Shown piece by piece: positions 41,433-50,935 of a stretch of 64,000 nucleotides of DNA. The notes under the pieces are model-generated. The model was not told the origin of the DNA. It worked only from the letters and a program-made list of their open reading frames with translations, and ran no database searches. The translations under genes and the position numbers were made by a program. Numbering within the stretch: position 1 is the stretch's first letter; each line of letters begins with the position of its first letter. Origin of the DNA: Bacillus sp. FJAT-14578 (GTDB lineage: Bacteria; Bacillota; Bacilli; Bacillales; Bacillaceae_H); contig NZ_AYSE01000001.1 in assembly GCF_000504165.1 (NCBI RefSeq), positions 930,001 to 994,000 on the forward strand. The letters are read 5' to 3'.

Positions 41433-41452
41433 TACACTTGTCTTGACACCTA
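41433..41452. promoter_or_regulatory. Candidate NiaR operator in the nadB-nifS gap
   Basis: TACACTTGTCTTGACACCTA contains the palindromic core TGTC-TT-GACA flanked by ACAC/ACCT, like operators described for NiaR (YrxA) in this intergenic region of Bacillus. It lies 19-38 bases upstream of nadB. The same TTGACA could be a -35 for the plus-strand genes. Confidence 0.6.
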
Positions 41453-41511
41453 TATTTACATATTATTAAATTAATTACAAGATTTTTTTCATCTTTCGAC
41501 TAAGAAAAGCG

Positions 41512-41678
41512 CAAGCGCCTTGTTCAAAGAAGGCCGACTAAGATCGCCACGTCCTGTGGCAACGTCGGCATGACCCACATCCTGTGAGCCCAAGGAAATA
41601 GGGATTGATCCATAAGGCGCTTTTTGCCTTATGAGGGCAATCATCTTTTCCACAGCGAGCTAGGCGCTGGAGCTAGAC
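41512..41678 (+). repeat. Dispersed repeat A, copy A3 (long form)
   Basis: About 167 bases, GAAAAGCGCAAGCGCCTTG to GGCGCTGGAGCTAGACACC, with the long centre holding an RUCCU core and the hairpin CATAAGGCGCTTTTTGCCTTATG. It lies between the NiaR-like operator and the NifS-type gene. Confidence 0.9.
41532..41590 (+). ncRNA. Bacillaceae-1-like RNA core inside repeat A3
   Basis: GCCGAC/GTCGGC outer stem around hairpin GCCAC-GTCCT-GTGGC, then CCCAC-ATCCT-GTGAG. This is one of the best preserved cores in the window, with loops GUCCU and AUCCU. Confidence 0.72.
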
Positions 41679-41735
41679 ACCAATACTCATCAAAAAAGTT
41701 ATGCTTACCTTTATATTCAAAAAGGAGTGAAGAAC

Positions 41736-42878
41736 ATGATTTACTTAGACTACGCCGCCACCACTCCTATGAGTGAACAGGCAATGGAAGCCTATATGAA
41801 AACCGCCTCTCGTTTTTTTGGAAATACAAGTAGTTTGCATGATATCGGCACAAATGCCAGCAATCTCTTAGCTGCATGCCGGCAGCAATTGGCTCATTTT
41901 ATCAATGGAGACGAAAAAGGGATTTACTTTACAAGCGGGGGCACGGAAGCCAACTATCTCGCAATTCGCTCTTTATTGGGGGGACGCGATCCAGCTAGGA
42001 ATCAAATTATTACAACACCGATCGAGCACTCTTCCATTCTCAATCTATGTCGGCAACTGGAGGAAGAGGGGTTTACAGTAACCTATTTACCGGTGGATAA
42101 GCAAGGAATGGTCTCCCTTGCAGATGTAAAAAAAGCGGTTACGCCAGAAACAGCCCTTGTCTCTATCCAGCACGTCAATCACGAAATAGGAACGATTCAG
42201 CCTATTCAAGAAATCGGTAACTTCCTGAAAGAACGAAATATTCGTTTTCATTGTGATTGTGTTCAATCCTTCGGAAAGCTGCCAATCGATGTGCAAGCAC
42301 TTGGAGTGGACAGCCTCTCCGTTTCAAGCCATAAAATTTATGGCCCAAAAGGAATGGGCGCCGTTTATATCAATCCTTCTGTCCCATGGAAGCCGTTCTA
42401 TAAAAACGCTTCTCACCAGAATGGATTTCGTCCAGGAACCATCGATGTACCGGGTGTTGTATCATTCATTACCGCTGCCCAAGAAGTCCATGCAAAAATG
42501 GAGGAGCATAGACAGCTTCATGAACAATTAAAGTCACAATGGCTGACGTTGCTCGATCCTCTAAAAAATTTTGTTACAATAGAAGGAGCTCCGGAGCAAA
42601 GTGTGCCTTCTCTTATAGGAATGACCGTTCATCACATTCAAGGACAGTATGTTATGCTACAATGTAATCGTCATGAAATTGCCATTTCAACAGGAAGTGC
42701 TTGTCAGACAGGGCTCCAGCACCCTTCTGCTACGATGACGGCAATCGGCAAATCCGAGGAAGAAGCAAAACAGTTCATCCGGATTTCATTTGGAGACCGT
42801 ACATCTTATAATAATTTGACACACCTTTTTCGTGTGTTAGAGAAAGTGATTGAAGAATTTCATTGTTTGACCGAGTAG
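41736..42878 (+). CDS. nifS: NifS-type cysteine desulfurase for NAD biosynthesis (NadS)
   Basis: A 380-residue PLP-dependent cysteine desulfurase. The PLP lysine is Lys200 in SSHKIYGPKG and the persulfide cysteine is Cys323 in STGSACQTG. In B. subtilis the gene divergent from nadB has this role and helps build the Fe-S cluster of NadA. ATG at 41736 was chosen with AAAGGAG eight bases upstream; a GTG at 41727 sits within that site. niaR follows after 11 bases, so the two share a transcript. It differs clearly from the YrvO-type enzyme at 4005. Confidence 0.93.
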   Translation: MIYLDYAATTPMSEQAMEAYMKTASRFFGNTSSLHDIGTNASNLLAACRQQLAHFINGDEKGIYFTSGGTEANYLAIRSLLGGRDPARNQIITTPIEHSSILNLCRQLEEEGFTVTYLPVDKQGMVSLADVKKAVTPETALVSIQHVNHEIGTIQPIQEIGNFLKERNIRFHCDCVQSFGKLPIDVQALGVDSLSVSSHKIYGPKGMGAVYINPSVPWKPFYKNASHQNGFRPGTIDVPGVVSFITAAQEVHAKMEEHRQLHEQLKSQWLTLLDPLKNFVTIEGAPEQSVPSLIGMTVHHIQGQYVMLQCNRHEIAISTGSACQTGLQHPSATMTAIGKSEEEAKQFIRISFGDRTSYNNLTHLFRVLEKVIEEFHCLTE

Positions 42879-42889
42879 GAGCGTGAATT

Positions 42890-43432
42890 ATGAAGGAAAA
42901 CTCAAAAAAAGTGTTAGGAGAAAAAAGAAGAGAATTAATATTGTCATGGCTTCAATCGGAAGGCTCTCCCCTTACAGGAAGCGAGCTGTCAAAACGAACG
43001 AATGTCAGCCGGCAAATTATCGTACAGGATATCTCACTTTTAAAGGCGCGTAATGAACCGATCATTGCTACAAGCCAGGGATATGTATATATGCAAAAGA
43101 AACATGAACAGCCATTGTTTCAGCGGCTCATCGTCTGCCAACATAAGCCAGAGCAAACAGTCGACGAACTAAATTTGCTTGTTGATCACGGAGTGGTCGT
43201 GAAGGATGTCATTGTCGAACACCCTGTATATGGGGAGCTGACCGCTTCCATTATGGTCCGTACAAGAAAAGAGGTTGCAGAGTTTTTAAATAAAGTAAAA
43301 GAAACAAATGCCTCCTTTTTGTCACAGCTAACGGAAGGGATTCATTTACATACAATTGAAGCAGATTCCCCCGCTAAGCTGGACGATGCCTGCCAGGCGC
43401 TGGAAGAGGCCGGTTTTTTAGTAGAAAATTAA
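42890..43432 (+). CDS. niaR: NAD biosynthesis repressor NiaR (YrxA)
   Basis: A 180-residue regulator. Residues about 12-65 form a DeoR-like helix-turn-helix (GEKRRELILSWLQ, then LTGSELSKRTNVSRQIIVQDISLLKA). The C-terminal 3H domain carries the metal-linked histidines: QRLIVCQHKPEQT, EHPVYGELTA and EGIHLHTIEA. With nicotinic acid as corepressor, NiaR shuts off the nad operon. Its place behind the NifS gene and divergent from nadBCA is conserved in Bacillus. A candidate operator lies at 41433-41452. Confidence 0.93.
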   Translation: MKENSKKVLGEKRRELILSWLQSEGSPLTGSELSKRTNVSRQIIVQDISLLKARNEPIIATSQGYVYMQKKHEQPLFQRLIVCQHKPEQTVDELNLLVDHGVVVKDVIVEHPVYGELTASIMVRTRKEVAEFLNKVKETNASFLSQLTEGIHLHTIEADSPAKLDDACQALEEAGFLVEN

Positions 43433-43433
43433 A

Positions 43434-43478
43434 AGAAGGACTTGGAAAGGAGGGTACGCCTCCTTTCCAAGTCCTTCT
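43434..43478. terminator. Bidirectional terminator between niaR and pheA
   Basis: A perfect 20-base stem AGAAGGACTTGGAAAGGAGG, loop GTACG, complement, then TCT. It serves the two converging units. Confidence 0.85.
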
Positions 43479-43482
43479 TCTA

Positions 43483-44337
43483 TTAATCCGTGTTAAAGCA
43501 AGGATAGCTGCCAAGTATGTAGACGGCGCAACCCAGAGCCTCCAGTTCGGCAATTGCACCGGGAATCAGCACCTCATCTAACGACTGATTGATGTCTAAA
43601 ATGAAGAAGTAATTCCCTAATCCCGTTTTCATCGGACGGGATTCGATTTTAGACAAATTCAGCTGTCGCCATGAAAAGGCTGATAACACTTGGTGAAGAG
43701 CCCCTGCTTGGTCAGACGGGAGCGTCACCATCAAAGTCGTTTTGTAGTTTGTGATGTCCCCAACATCCACAGGAAGAGATGTTCCTTGGCGGTGCAGCAC
43801 GACAAATTTCGTTGTATTATGATCATAATCGTGTATATCTTCTTGTACAATCGTTAAACCGTATTCTTTTGCCGCCAGTTCATTTGCAATAGCCGCAATC
43901 ATACGTTCGGGATGTTCCTTTACATATTTTGCCGCAAACGCAGTCGATGTTGTGTCCTCTACCGGCACATTCGAGAAATGGCCATGCAAAAATTTATGAC
44001 ATTGCGCAATAGCATGAGAATGAGAATAAACCATTTCAACCTCTTTCCATCGCTTCGCATGATCGGGATGAACCATTAAATGCTGGCGAATGGGTGTAAC
44101 GATTTCTCCTACAATCGGCAATCTTTTTTCATGAATGATATAATCCCAAGTTAAGTTGACAGATCCTTCAAGCGCGTTTTCTACCGGTACAACCCCGTAC
44201 TCAATCTCCCCTTGCGCTACTGCATCAATGCAAGCCGGGATGGTGTAATACGGAATATGCTCCAGTTGAGGCAAAATCGCTTGAACGGCTAAATGTGTAA
44301 ATGTTGCTTTTGGTCCTAAATAGCCTGCTTTCCCCAC
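43483..44337 (-). CDS. pheA: Prephenate dehydratase
   Basis: PheA makes phenylpyruvate from prephenate in phenylalanine synthesis. The 284-residue monofunctional enzyme has the PDT domain (GYLGPKATFTHLA at the start, VVPVENALEGSVN near 48, and HDYDHNTTKFVVL near 175, with the conserved TTKF) and a C-terminal ACT domain (GALHQVLSAFSWRQLNL followed by KIESRPMK), the phenylalanine feedback site. The start is GTG at 44337 with GGAG eight bases upstream. pheB lies directly upstream in the same transcript. Confidence 0.95.
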   Translation of the reverse strand: MGKAGYLGPKATFTHLAVQAILPQLEHIPYYTIPACIDAVAQGEIEYGVVPVENALEGSVNLTWDYIIHEKRLPIVGEIVTPIRQHLMVHPDHAKRWKEVEMVYSHSHAIAQCHKFLHGHFSNVPVEDTTSTAFAAKYVKEHPERMIAAIANELAAKEYGLTIVQEDIHDYDHNTTKFVVLHRQGTSLPVDVGDITNYKTTLMVTLPSDQAGALHQVLSAFSWRQLNLSKIESRPMKTGLGNYFFILDINQSLDEVLIPGAIAELEALGCAVYILGSYPCFNTD

Positions 44338-44364
44338 TTTACTCTCTCCTGCCTTTTCTCTTTC

Positions 44365-44814
44365 TTAAGCACCTGAACCTAATACTTCGACTTTTTCGAC
44401 AAAGTCCAAACTTTTCAACCTTGATAAGAGCCCGTTAAGTTCCAGCTGAATCCCTGAAACATCAAGCGATAACGTAACATTCGCTCTTCCTTGAAGCGGA
44501 ATGGTTTGATGGATCGTCAGCACATTGCATCCTGCCGACGCGACAACACCCAAAAGGTGCGACAATGTCCCGGAGCGGTCTTCCAAGTGAAAAAAAAGCG
44601 TAATGATCCGCTCCTTTACCATCGTATGAAACGGAAACACTGTGTCCCGATATTTATAAAAGGCACTACGGCTCAAATCAACCATTTGTACGGCATCAGC
44701 AATGGAATCGACCTTCCCCCGTTCAATCAATCGCTTTGCCTGAAGCGTTTTTTGCATCGCTTCAGGCAATACATCCTCACGTACCAAGTAAAACTGTTGA
44801 TCCTTTTTATCCAA
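44365..44814 (-). CDS. pheB: ACT domain-containing protein PheB
   Basis: A 149-residue protein of the UPF0735 family. The C-terminal half is an ACT domain ([35 protein letters not shown]), so it likely senses an amino acid. The N-terminal part has [21 protein letters not shown], then a helix-turn-helix-like stretch ([23 protein letters not shown]). The start is TTG at 44814 with GGAGGAG seven bases upstream. It sits between obg and pheA as in B. subtilis; its exact role is unresolved. Confidence 0.93.
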   Translation of the reverse strand: MDKKDQQFYLVREDVLPEAMQKTLQAKRLIERGKVDSIADAVQMVDLSRSAFYKYRDTVFPFHTMVKERIITLFFHLEDRSGTLSHLLGVVASAGCNVLTIHQTIPLQGRANVTLSLDVSGIQLELNGLLSRLKSLDFVEKVEVLGSGA

Positions 44815-44845
44815 TCCAAGCTCCTCCCCTGGCCCTATCTAACGA

Positions 44846-46153
<1,308 letters not shown>

Positions 46154-46169
46154 CTATGTTGTATGTTGA

Positions 46170-46706
46170 TTATACAAGCTCCAATACAACATGAAATTCC
46201 TCTTTTGAAATTTGCTTCTCGATTAGTTCAAATGGCCATTGTTCTTGATTTTCTTCCAACCAATTTTCAATAGATTGACTAGTAGTTAGTATTCCACTAA
46301 AGTCAAAAAAGAAACGAATCGAATCGCTTTCTATGAATAAAGAAACACTCACATGGTGGGTGGACGTACCGTCAATATTCGTTTCAAGCATATGGATGAA
46401 CGCTTGAGTCCATGTTAAAAGTGCCGAATCATAGGATGATAAATCTTTCACATCACCGAGTACTTCAATTTCTAACTGAATCGGCGTATTTCGCCAATTA
46501 TACGTCATTACATATTCCGCAAACGAGTTCATTTTCGTATTAGTCAATCTCGATGCATGTCCCGCTTCTGCAATGATTTCTTCAATGATTTCTTTCACCC
46601 GGTCAAAGCGATCTAATGCCATATTTCCTTTAATCAGTTGAATTTGATTTAACCAGTCGTGCCGAGCACAGCTTAATATATGAACAATATTCCAATCTTT
46701 CTCCAT
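46170..46706 (-). CDS. spo0B: Sporulation phosphotransferase Spo0B
   Basis: Spo0B passes phosphate from Spo0F to Spo0A in the phosphorelay that starts sporulation. The 178-residue protein has the phosphoryl histidine His16 in the four-helix bundle motif LSCARHDWLNQIQLIKG, followed by helix 2, and a C-terminal domain that resembles a degenerate histidine-kinase ATPase domain. AGGAG lies upstream of the ATG at 46706. Spo0B proteins vary greatly in sequence; motif plus position before obg make this solid. Confidence 0.9.
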   Translation of the reverse strand: MEKDWNIVHILSCARHDWLNQIQLIKGNMALDRFDRVKEIIEEIIAEAGHASRLTNTKMNSFAEYVMTYNWRNTPIQLEIEVLGDVKDLSSYDSALLTWTQAFIHMLETNIDGTSTHHVSVSLFIESDSIRFFFDFSGILTTSQSIENWLEENQEQWPFELIEKQISKEEFHVVLELV

Positions 46707-46821
46707 GTTTGCACTCCTACTCTCTATCTCAAGCATGAGCCTACAATGATTGCTTCTTTTTCCACTGAAAAGCCGCTCTATTGCAGTACTTTCTTGACAT
46801 CATTTATTCCGCATCACGCGT

Positions 46822-46867
46822 CACTGAAATGATGTCCCCTTACTTTTTGGGAAAAGTCATTTCAGTG
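46822..46867. repeat. Inverted repeat upstream of spo0B
   Basis: CACTGAAATGA and TCATTTCAGTG (11-bp perfect arms) enclose 24 bases with a nested TACTTTT/AAAAG pairing, about 115 bases upstream of spo0B. It could be a terminator or operator; neither is supported further. Confidence 0.4.
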
Positions 46868-46984
46868 ATAGTTAGTAAAATTATAACAGATTCTACCTGC
46901 GAATAGTGAACTTTCTGCAAAACAACGAATGAAAGGAATATGCCTGGTGTTCCGGTCCAAAGAATGTGTTAAAACCTGATGTAC

Positions 46985-47123
46985 ATTTTGGACTCATTTG
47001 AAGGAAACGAAAAGAAAACAGCGAGAAAATTCATTTTCTCTTCAGTTTTCTTTTCATTTCCTTCACTTTCAGCTTTTGCTGAAAGCGTTCGAAAAGGCCT
47101 TTTCGAACGAATGAGTCCAAAAT
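46985..47123. other. Compact four-way junction element in the spo0B-rpmA gap
   Basis: A 14-bp perfect closing stem (ATTTTGGACTCATT, 46985-46998, with its complement at 47110-47123) encloses three hairpins that follow without one unpaired base. Helix 1 is a 21-bp stem with one mismatch plus a nested 8-bp hairpin (46999-47065). Helix 2 is CTTTCAGC-TTTT-GCTGAAAG (47066-47085). Helix 3 is the perfect palindrome CGTTCGAAAAGG/CCTTTTCGAACG (47086-47109). There is no coding potential and no T-run after the outer stem, so a plain terminator is unlikely. It resembles a mobile-palindrome or structured-RNA element; no family is recognised. Confidence 0.85.
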
Positions 47124-47162
47124 AGTGAAAATCAACATTACGGTTTAATAGAGTCTGCGCAA

Positions 47163-47200
47163 AAAGAAAACTCTAACCGTAGCTGGTTAGAGTTTTCTTT
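47163..47200 (-). terminator. Terminator of the rplU-prp-rpmA operon
   Basis: AAAGAAAACTCTAACC, loop GTAGCT, perfect complement. A T-run is formed by the arm itself on the minus strand (TTTCTTTTT). It lies eight bases after the rpmA stop. Confidence 0.9.
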
Positions 47201-47207
47201 TCATCCC

Positions 47208-47513
<306 letters not shown>

Positions 47514-47846
47514 CTATTTAATATGGATTTTAATATATTTTCCGTAATCACGTTCAATGGTTTGAAGTGATACAATCATGCCTTCCAAGAGCAATTGAAT
47601 CTTTTCAAATACTGATGAATCAATATTTGTCGGAATCGTGCAGCGAAGATATCCTCCGTCGCTGCCTTGCTCAATCTCCGGCGTTATTTTACATAGTGCA
47701 ATGATTGCATTTACCGTTCCGAAGGAAACTGCAGATGCTCCGGCACAAACGATATCTTGACCGTGTTTTGCAAAATCAGCATGTCCGCTCATTTCAAAAG
47801 CCGTTATCTTGTTATGTTCATTCCGGTTAATGGTCACTTTAATCAT
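47514..47846 (-). CDS. prp: Ribosomal-processing cysteine protease Prp
   Basis: A 110-residue protease (YsxB) that trims the N-terminus of L27. The catalytic pair is visible as His22 in MSGHADFAKHGQDIVCAG and Cys34 in the same stretch, at the canonical positions. It lies between rplU and rpmA, six bases before its substrate gene region, the usual order in Firmicutes whose L27 carries the extension. Confidence 0.96.
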   Translation of the reverse strand: MIKVTINRNEHNKITAFEMSGHADFAKHGQDIVCAGASAVSFGTVNAIIALCKITPEIEQGSDGGYLRCTIPTNIDSSVFEKIQLLLEGMIVSLQTIERDYGKYIKIHIK

Positions 47847-47857
47847 AAAGTTTCGCC

Positions 47858-48166
47858 TTACGCGTTGATTTTTTCAATTACAACTTTAGTGTAAGGTTGA
47901 CGGTGACCTTGCTTACGGCGATAGTTTTTCTTCGCTTTATATTTGAAAACGATGATTTTTTTCGCCTTGCCTTGTTTTTCTACTTTCGCAGTTACAGTTG
48001 CACCTTCAACTACAGGAGCACCAACTTTTACGTTTTCGCCGCCTACGAATAAAACTTTGTCGAAAGTAACTGTTTCACCTTGATCAGCAGCAAGCTTTTC
48101 GATGTAGATAGCTTGACCTTCTTCAACACGGATTTGTTTACCACCAGTTTCGATAATTGCGTACAT
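47858..48166 (-). CDS. rplU: 50S ribosomal protein L21
   Basis: A 102-residue 23S rRNA-binding protein starting [17 protein letters not shown] and ending with the conserved [18 protein letters not shown]. It is first in rplU-prp-rpmA, behind a structured leader and a good sigma-A promoter. GAGGAGG lies upstream of the ATG. Confidence 0.98.
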   Translation of the reverse strand: MYAIIETGGKQIRVEEGQAIYIEKLAADQGETVTFDKVLFVGGENVKVGAPVVEGATVTAKVEKQGKAKKIIVFKYKAKKNYRRKQGHRQPYTKVVIEKINA

Positions 48167-48169
48167 ATT

Positions 48170-48268
48170 TGCACCTCCTCAATAAACTCAGACTCGCCAT
48201 CACAGGTGTTCTCCAAGAACTTTTAACCTGATCTGCGCGGTTGTAGCACGGGTGCTACAAACTAACAA
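48170..48268 (-). promoter_or_regulatory. Probable L21 leader of rplU
   Basis: The 5' leader has a strong hairpin TTGTAGCAC-CC-GTGCTACAA (48241-48260) followed by AAGTTCTTGGAGAAC and GTGATGGCGAG. Placement and layout fit the L21 leader, the element thought to let L21 control its own operon in Bacillus. I assign it by position and look, not by a model search. Confidence 0.65.
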
Positions 48269-48273
48269 ATAAA

Positions 48274-48303
48274 ATCATACTATACACACGAATAAAATGT
48301 CAA
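48274..48303 (-). promoter_or_regulatory. Sigma-A promoter of rplU operon
   Basis: TTGACA (48298-48303), 18-base spacer, TATGAT (48274-48279) on the minus strand. Start of the transcript near 48268. Confidence 0.8.
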
Positions 48304-48308
48304 CCACC

Positions 48309-48354
48309 AAAATAAGTGACGGCGGGTGTTTTTTCACCCGCCGTCACTTATTTT
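48309..48354. terminator. Terminator after rng
   Basis: A perfect 20-base stem AAAATAAGTGACGGCGGGTG with a T6 loop; its arms supply T-runs on both strands. A second small hairpin ACAAGAACCT/AGGTTCTTGT lies at 48369-48391. The rng stop is at 48488. Confidence 0.8.
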
Positions 48355-48487
48355 AGCATAAACGGGTAACAAGAACCTTTCAGGTTCTTGTCGGTTGCTT
48401 AATTATGAAGTTTTTGAGCTTATTTCAAAAGAAAATGAGTCAATCTTAATAACCATAGTCAAGAATTGAACTTCCATTCATAAGTCA

Positions 48488-49960
48488 TTAATTGCTTCGA
48501 ATTCTTTCATGGATGGTTTCAATGCTTCCGATATGGCGGATTGAATAGGAATCATGGCAATCAGAACAATGGGTCAGAAACACTTTGAATCCCAGCATTT
48601 CTTCCAATGCCGATAAAAACCCATCCTTTTTTAATACCGCCATCACAGCAGCTGTCGTTTCCACCCATATCGCCTCTTCATCCATCCGCCGGTGCTCCCA
48701 CAATTCACGTTCGATTTTGTAGGCAATGGTTTCCGGACTATATACTCTTCCGGTACCTCCGCAGACGGAACACGGTTCGGTGAGGGCTGCTTCGACGCTT
48801 TCCTTTACTTTCTTGCGCGTCACCTGTAAGATGCCCAGTTCCGTAAAACCGACTATGGTCGTTCTTGTCTCATCATTTCTGACTTTATCCTGCAGTGCTT
48901 CTTGGACTGTTTTCCGGTCTTCTTCTTCCTTCATATTAATAAAGTCAATCAAAATCATTCCGCCTAAATTTCGAAGCTTCAATTGATTGGCTATTTCCTT
49001 TGCCGCTTCGAGATTCGTTTGTAAAATGGTGCTGCGCTGAGAAGTTTTCCCCGAGAATTTTCCCGTATTGACATCAATGACGACCATTGCCTCTGTTTGC
49101 TCAATAATGATGTACGCCCCATTTTTCAACCACACGATTTTCTTTAACAGTTTTTCAATTTCCGGTTCAATATCATAAAAACGGAAAATGTTTTCACGTT
49201 GCCGATAATGGGTCACCGTACCGTTCTGATTCATTTTTTTCTGTTTGAATTGTTCATACGTTTGATGGTCATCTATGTATACTTCGCATGCCCCGATCTT
49301 TGGAAGAACCTTTTCCATCGTGTTAAAAATAAAGTCATATGGCTCGTATACAAGAGAAGGCACCTTGATTCGCCCTTTCTTCTGAACCACTTTCCCGTAA
49401 AGCTCTTTCAACATCCGCCATTCTCGCAGGACATCTTCCTCAAATGCCTCTGCGGCTGATGTCCTCACCACAATTCCCGCTCCTTCGTCACGATGTTTAT
49501 ATGCAAATGCCCGCCACTTCTCTCTTTCCTCATCCATCATTTTTTTCGAAACCGCAACATAATTTCCATGAGGAAGATAAACGATATATTCTCCGCTAAA
49601 TTCAATAATCCCAGTCAGTTTCGGTCCTTTCGTTCCTATTCCTTCTTTTTCGACTTGAACGATGATTTCCTCTCCTTCTCTCACAAACCTCGAGATGCTG
49701 TCCTGTTCTTTAGAAGGAGATGAAGAAAGATGAAAGGAAACGAGGTCATTGCGGTGGAGATAACCGTTTTTCCCCATACCGATATCTACAAAAACAGCCT
49801 GTATGCCCGGCAGCACTTTGATGACCCGTCCAAGATAAATGCTTCCGGCTATTTGCTGCCCCTTACTTTGCTCTTCTAAATAGAGACGTTCCAGTCCCTT
49901 TTCCCCCATGAACGCAATCCGTTTCGCTGAAGACGCGGCATTTATGTAACATTTTTTCAC
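48488..49960 (-). CDS. rng: Ribonuclease E/G family protein
   Basis: A 490-residue endoribonuclease of the RNase G type. An S1 RNA-binding domain spans about 36-120 (SIYLGRVIKVLPGIQAVFVDIGMGKNGYLHRND). The catalytic metal aspartates lie in VVIDVNTGKF and LIDFINM. The zinc-link cysteines are in CSVCGGTGRV near residue 408. The C-terminal part contains HCSDCHDSYS, unusual for the family. The start is GTG at 49960. B. subtilis lacks an RNase E/G and uses RNase Y and J; several other Bacillaceae do have this gene at this place. It is bounded by terminators on both sides, so it forms its own unit. Confidence 0.92.
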   Translation of the reverse strand: MKKCYINAASSAKRIAFMGEKGLERLYLEEQSKGQQIAGSIYLGRVIKVLPGIQAVFVDIGMGKNGYLHRNDLVSFHLSSSPSKEQDSISRFVREGEEIIVQVEKEGIGTKGPKLTGIIEFSGEYIVYLPHGNYVAVSKKMMDEEREKWRAFAYKHRDEGAGIVVRTSAAEAFEEDVLREWRMLKELYGKVVQKKGRIKVPSLVYEPYDFIFNTMEKVLPKIGACEVYIDDHQTYEQFKQKKMNQNGTVTHYRQRENIFRFYDIEPEIEKLLKKIVWLKNGAYIIIEQTEAMVVIDVNTGKFSGKTSQRSTILQTNLEAAKEIANQLKLRNLGGMILIDFINMKEEEDRKTVQEALQDKVRNDETRTTIVGFTELGILQVTRKKVKESVEAALTEPCSVCGGTGRVYSPETIAYKIERELWEHRRMDEEAIWVETTAAVMAVLKKDGFLSALEEMLGFKVFLTHCSDCHDSYSIRHIGSIETIHERIRSN

Positions 49961-49986
49961 AGTTGATTACACCTCTTCTATCTATT

Positions 49987-50018
49987 AGAAAAAGCCGAGA
50001 TATCATTTCATCTCGACT
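49987..50018 (-). terminator. Terminator of the spoIVF operon
   Basis: AGTCGAGAT...ATCTCGGCT stem (one wobble) followed by TTTTTC on the minus strand, 50 bases past the spoIVFB stop. Confidence 0.7.
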
Positions 50019-50068
50019 TTCTTGTTTTGTTCTCTTGCTAATAACTGTACAGATACTCTAATGGAAAA

Positions 50069-50935
50069 TCAATAAAAGGGAATGACTTCTTCAATTGGTG
50101 CCTCAAGGCGCCTTTCTGAAAAATACGCATGGAGAAGCTCGTTTTCATCTAGTTGTACCGATTCGTTTTCTTTGTTTTTGACAACAATGACATGCTTGCA
50201 GCCTCGTTGGAATTGCGCCAAAACATCTTGTATTGGATCGCCTGCTGCCGCCATCAATGGCTTCAGCTTATTAATATTTCTCTCCTTACTGTAGTAGCGA
50301 TCAAGTAAGAAGCGAAGGTAAACATATTGCTTATGACGCCACTCCATATAAATGGAAAAGGCCAAAAAAACGAGAACGATCCAGAGATGGAGATGCTGTA
50401 AATACAAGGCAGCAGCCCCGATAAAAAGAATTCCCAATAACATACTTGAGACATACAACATTTTTTCAAACGCCTGCAAAAAAGGCAAATTGCGGGTAAA
50501 ATACAAAAACAGGAGCTTCCCCCCGTCCAACGGCCAGATTGGAAGCAAATTGAATCCCAATATCATAACATTTTGCATCATAAACTGTTGATGCTGTTCA
50601 AAGGAAATAACAGATAGCGATAATAGGCTATACGAAATAATCATTAATACGAGATGTGTAAGCGGACCGCTTATCGTGACGATTATCTCTTCACGTATCG
50701 GACGATTTCCATGTTCTTCGACTTCAGCCACTCCTCCAAACGGAAGCAGCATAATTCTTTTAATTCGCCACGAAAAGAAGGAAGCGGCAGCGGCGTGCCC
50801 TAGTTCATGAATCAATACAATAAAAAAAAGCATGATTAATTGCTGAAAATGGGCGGTAATAATCCCGATACCCAACACAGCCCAAAGGAGAGGATGAATA
50901 TGGATACTGGTCAATACCGATATCATTTTAGTCAA
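50069..50935 (-). CDS. spoIVFB: Intramembrane metalloprotease SpoIVFB (pro-sigma-K processing)
   Basis: A site-2-type protease in the outer forespore membrane that cuts pro-sigma-K. The 288-residue protein has the zinc motif HELGH at residues 43-47 and the third ligand Asp138 in NLLPIWPLDGG. Six membrane helices are followed by a C-terminal CBS domain (from about residue 225, PLMAAAGDPIQDVLAQFQRG). The start is probably TTG at 50935 with AGGTG seven bases upstream, overlapping spoIVFA by eight bases. SpoIVFA and BofA hold it inactive. Confidence 0.93.
   Translation of the reverse strand: MTKMISVLTSIHIHPLLWAVLGIGIITAHFQQLIMLFFIVLIHELGHAAAASFFSWRIKRIMLLPFGGVAEVEEHGNRPIREEIIVTISGPLTHLVLMIISYSLLSLSVISFEQHQQFMMQNVMILGFNLLPIWPLDGGKLLFLYFTRNLPFLQAFEKMLYVSSMLLGILFIGAAALYLQHLHLWIVLVFLAFSIYMEWRHKQYVYLRFLLDRYYSKERNINKLKPLMAAAGDPIQDVLAQFQRGCKHVIVVKNKENESVQLDENELLHAYFSERRLEAPIEEVIPFY

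Noticed and set aside
46985..47123. Four-way junction element read as an ordinary terminator
   Set aside because: No T-run after the outer stem, several complete hairpins, and rpmA has its own terminator at 47163-47200.
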